Assembly (NCBI RefSeq): GCF_033568475.1
Contig: NC_133121.1
Location: forward strand, 2,480,001-2,544,000
DNA length: 64,000 bases
Reading direction: 5' to 3'
Source: Henckelia pumila
Taxonomy: Eukaryota > Streptophyta > Magnoliopsida > Lamiales > Gesneriaceae
Shown one piece after another: positions 60,090 through 64,000 of the stretch. Under the pieces are notes generated by a model, which was not told the origin of the DNA, searched no databases, and saw only the letters and a program-made list of their open reading frames with translations. The first letter of the stretch is position 1. Every line of letters begins with the position of its first letter. Position numbers and translations under genes: made by a program.

Positions 60090-63000
60090 TTTCTCCTACT
60101 AAGATTTTATCAGATTTCAAGAAACAAGATATGCAGCAGATGCATATGTTTTCTTATCGTCTTACCATAAACTTTTTACCTCAATTATAACAAAATCCAA
60201 CGAATGCTTTTACACACAATTCATGCGTACTAGCATATGACAATTGACATGACACACATATACATATGACACTCGTGGTTAAATTTGACGCGGTTCCTTA
60301 TTTGATCTGTAATTGGACTCGGCCCACGTACTTTGAGCCCAACAAAATATAGAGAGAACTTCAAGCCCTAGACTGTTCATTCATATCTTCTTCTCCACAA
60401 AATATGCTATGTGAAGTGGACAATGCCATGGGTGATCCATGGATTCCAACGAGGGATTGAGGGAATATTTATTTTATATTGGGTAGTAAACGCTTAATAC
60501 ACTCCATGGAATATGAGAAACTAACATTTTAAGGAAACCGTCGTTGTATCATCTCAGCACTTTCGATAAAAAATGACTGAGATTGTTAAAAATTGAAAGA
60601 TACAGAATTAAGGCTTGAATTTAACAACCTAGAAGATCAAAATCACCGAAAAATTATGATTAAATACAGAAGTAAGACTTGAATTTTGAGGTGTGAAGTA
60701 TGGCTCTTGCACTATGATAAGTTAGAGCAACCATCCTTTTCATTTTCCCTAAAAATACTTTGTATGTATGTATGTCTCTTTAATGTAGGCGAACAAAGTT
60801 TGATGGTTGTTGGGACAAAGGGAATTCAGCTTTAATATGTCAGTACCTGGAGTCCCATAAATTATCCATTTTAACCCTGGACGAGAATGTATTCGTATTT
60901 GGTCCCCATTCTCATTAACGGTATATTGTTTCAAACATTTTGGACCACTGCCTTCTATTCAATGCACTCAATTATTACTTAATATTGTTGTCATCGGGCT
61001 GAGTTAGTCCGCAGCTCGCTTCTTCGGCCCGATCTTTGAGTTTTGAAATTTTTGTTCTGAACGGATGAGTGTTTTGTGAGACAGTTTTATGGATTTACAT
61101 ACACATATTTATGATTAAAAAGTAGCACTTATGATATAAAAAATACATAAATAAGAAGTTTTTATGTTTTTGTATTGGTTGTTTATAAAAAAATTCAACT
61201 CTGATAAGGTTATAACAAATCTTTAAGTTGAATGATATGATTGAGATAATTTAAAATTTAATATAATAGTTATTTTTTGTCAAATTTTATATAAGATGTA
61301 CCAAAAGCAGATAATTTCAACGACCTAAAACAGAATGGACAATGATGTCTATTAGTTAAATTAAATTTTACAAATATGTGGGTTGGAAGAAAAAAAAATC
61401 GGAAATAGACTGTAATAAATGCAATAGAAAGGAGAAGTAAATTCAGAATTATTCAACTCACGCGTGTGGTGTGCCAATGCTACCAGGTAATCGAGGTCAG
61501 TTTCAGATCCATGCAGGCCCACTTAAATGGATCTTTCTGTACGATCAGGGCCCACCTCATCTCTCCTCAGCCCAATATTACCATGGGCCCATTTGTATCA
61601 TTAAACATATTTTCTTAAATCCAAATAAAAATGATAAAATCAGCCATCCCTTCAAAATGAATGTACCATGTTAACATAAGATATCTACCGCGTACATCCA
61701 ACTTCGAATTCACCATGCCCTGCTTCACGTATTTTTCATGCATGCATGATCGGAAAAATCGCGTCGAGAATGAATCGATTTCTTCGACGACGACGATACT
61801 AATCCGCGACCAATTTGAAAGGGCGAATCGGTTCCAATATTCTGCGTTATACTTTATTATATCTAGGTGATGTGATTCATGCTCGTACAAATTCAAGAAC
61901 CTAGGTGCATGAGTCAAAAGATTTATTACCTCAACATATTTTAATACCACATGGTGAATAGCTTACAAAATCAAAAAAAGGTGTGGACTGGCAGTAAATT
62001 TTTCTTGAAAGTGCATGTAAACTCAAAAGGAGGGGACCAAATTTTAGTTGATACTTGGAGGGAGTGGCTTTTTTTTTTCTTTTTTTTTTTTCCTTTCTTT
62101 CTCTGTCACTAACAGCTTTACAGCTGTAAAAATAAAACTAAAAACCAAAAAGGGTCAAAATTCTTTGAAGGGCTTTTACTTTCTACCATGTAGATATATA
62201 TAATAAACTCATGCCCTTTTTGATAAAAAAATTGATGTTTAGTAAATATTATTTACCAATTTGATTTTACAATATATAGTGAAACATAATTAAAAATAAT
62301 AACGTACTTTTGTGATAGTATATAATTCGTTATGAGATCGAATTTGTTTTATCTCACTCAAGTTGAAATTTTTGTTTCGAGTTCGAGTTCGAGTTCTAAT
62401 ATTTGAAATTCTAGGAAACAAAGTAATATTGGACAACATTTATAGTATAAAATTTACATTTCATTCCATTACAACTTTAGAAAGTTGAATTAAGATGTGA
62501 TATTTAATTTTATTTCATCGATTGATACCAGGGACAAAAAAGGGATTATTCAGCTTCGATTGTATGTGATATGTATATGTGGTATTTGAAAGAAGAGGGA
62601 AAATTAATAAAGTAGACAAATGACAACTTTCACAAAATCAAAGATTTTTGTCTCCCAATTCGAAATCCGTCACCTTCAAACTTTCCATTCATGGTGGAGA
62701 GATCGTCCCGATTTCCCATTATCTAACTTTTGGGTTAATTTTTTAAAAAAATAAAATAAAATTGTTTCACTCTTTTATTTTGACTGTGAATTGGTGAAGT
62801 TTATTTTCCTTTATTGTAAATTATTGATAATCTACATAAGACAAATATATATTTCGATATTTTATAATCATGAAATTAAAAAATGAATTATTATTTATAT
62901 GTTATGTAAAGAAATATTCTTTAATGAGCAGCGAAAATACACTTTCATGTTATTATTGTTATGTATAAGATTATGATAAAAAGTTAGTAATGATCAATTA

Positions 63001-63328
63001 ATTATCTTTTTTACCTTTCACAGTGGATTCATATTTAGTACTATTGCTTGATTGGGTTGTAAATGAGCAATCAATTTTCCTTAGCTCGACAAGAAACATG
63101 AAACATATAATCAATGGCTGTTGGATTCTTATTAAAACAAACAAGCATTAAATGAATTCACAAGAAAATTCTGCTCTTCCATACCAGACAGAATGGAATT
63201 AATATTTTTTCAAAAAAAAAAACATCCAATTGGATTTTTTTTTACCCAAATAAGTCAACAAAACACCTCTTCAACCAAATACATACATTAAAGATTAATT
63301 TTTTTCACGTTGAACAATGCATTGCATC
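60090..63328. other. Long AT-rich stretch without a supported gene
   Basis: The start should hold the 3' UTR of cyclase copy 2. Beyond this only chance frames occur, including a 111-codon minus-strand frame near 61615-61950 with no family features. An oligo-T/C tract lies near 62070-62105. Confidence 0.5.
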
Positions 63329-63678
63329 CAAGATTCTAAAAAGCGTGATGCACGTCAAAGCGTGGAGGTCAAGTTTCAAGCTTTTCAAGCTTAAGCGATC
63401 TTAGAACGAGCTTAAGCGTGAAAAAACGTTTTTAATTTTTACTATAATTTTAATTATTTTAAGACAAACATTAAATAAAATGTTAGATTAACCATAAATA
63501 TATGATTTAATAGATAATTCAACTTCCAAACTATAAATATACATATTTATAAAAATGTTTTTATTTTAAAAAAACAAATGAAATCTTTCATTCTAAAAAG
63601 CGGCCGTTTAATCGAGTTTAAGCGTATTAAAACTTAAGCGAGATTAAGCGTCGCTTAAAAAAGCTTTTTAGAACATTG
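63329..63678. mobile_element. hAT-like MITE, family 2, shorter copy (350 bp)
   Basis: The ends are CAAGATTCTAAAAAGCG and, inverted, CAATGTTCTAAAAAGCT. The flanks ATTGCATC (63321-63328) and ATTGTGTC (63679-63686) agree at 6 of 8, a decayed 8-bp duplication. Subterminal AAGCTTAAGCG-type words recur. It is the same family as 36322-36907, with matching first ~60 bases. Confidence 0.72.
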
Positions 63679-63686
63679 ATTGTGTC

Positions 63687-64000
63687 ACATGAATAACAAC
63701 GCGACCCCCGAACCGAACTTACCCTACAAATTATTTCATGCTCTGCTTCCAGCAAATTTTTACCAAGATTTTAAACAGAATAAGCAAGCATCCACATCAG
63801 GAAATTCATAATATGCACTTGTTCCAAAAAAATAGTTGTAGTTTTCATTATTCTCATGTGTCGACAGCACAGTAAATGAAAACAGAATGTTGAGCGGGAA
63901 ATTAAACAACTTGCATGATGCACCTTCACCACAAGACTCGTGTTACACACGCTTCAAAATGGATCAAGAATCCATAATCAATGAGGTTTTGGACACAAAA
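63687..64000. other. Intergenic DNA at the window edge
   Basis: No feature recognised. Confidence 0.4.

Noticed and set aside
61615-61950. 111-codon minus-strand frame
   Set aside because: No family features, odd composition and no neighbouring exons. Most likely chance.

Overview
This window is nuclear DNA of a flowering plant, almost certainly a eudicot. The genes have short exons with GT-AG introns. The protein set includes plant-only families: a QWRF augmin subunit, a P-class PPR protein, a clade D PP2C, RHY1A and a TED7-like proline-rich protein. The long non-coding stretches are very AT-rich and full of short non-autonomous transposons. I could not fix the family or genus. I found no bacterial-style operons, CRISPR array, rRNA or tRNA.

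Thirteen protein-coding genes are supported, and I rebuilt the exons of each by joining splice sites in frame. From left to right: a Pumilio-family RNA-binding protein (+, 335-2859); WDR55 (-, 5743-9742, 14 exons); a TXNDC9/phosducin-like thioredoxin-fold protein (-, 11167-13003); a single-exon PPR protein matching Arabidopsis At5g02860 (+, 14242-16716); a SWIM zinc-finger protein of the SWS1/ZSWIM7 type (-, 17013-17806); a clade D PP2C phosphatase (-, 18911-21711); a RHY1A-type RING-H2 E3 ligase (-, 23620-26472); the SAGA subunit ADA1 (-, 31590-32645); ribosomal protein S29 (+, 37624-39064); a QWRF2-type microtubule protein (+, 45993-49846); a TED7-like proline-rich membrane protein (+, 52702-53478); and a tandem pair of secreted cyclase/kynurenine-formamidase-like proteins (+, 54912-57673 and 58563-60089). 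Most are housekeeping genes for ribosome biogenesis, translation, chromatin, recombination repair, microtubules and organelle RNA. They share no single pathway. The only true local cluster is the cyclase pair.

The gaps at 3-5.7, 9.7-11, 26.5-31.6, 32.6-37.6, 39-46, 50-52.7 and 60-64 kb hold mobile-element remains. Several have recognisable ends and target-site duplications: a 651-bp hAT-type MITE, a 580-bp Mutator-type MITE with a perfect 10-bp duplication, two members of a second hAT-type MITE family, two Helitron-like elements, a long-inverted-repeat element, one convincing and one doubtful solo LTR, and several short hairpins.

I found no clearly novel multi-gene system. The points most worth a second look are the second cyclase, which has lost most of its metal-site motif and uses a GC-AG intron; the perfect 28-bp palindrome over the ADA1 start codon; the QWRI variant of the QWRF motif; and the newly delimited transposon families.
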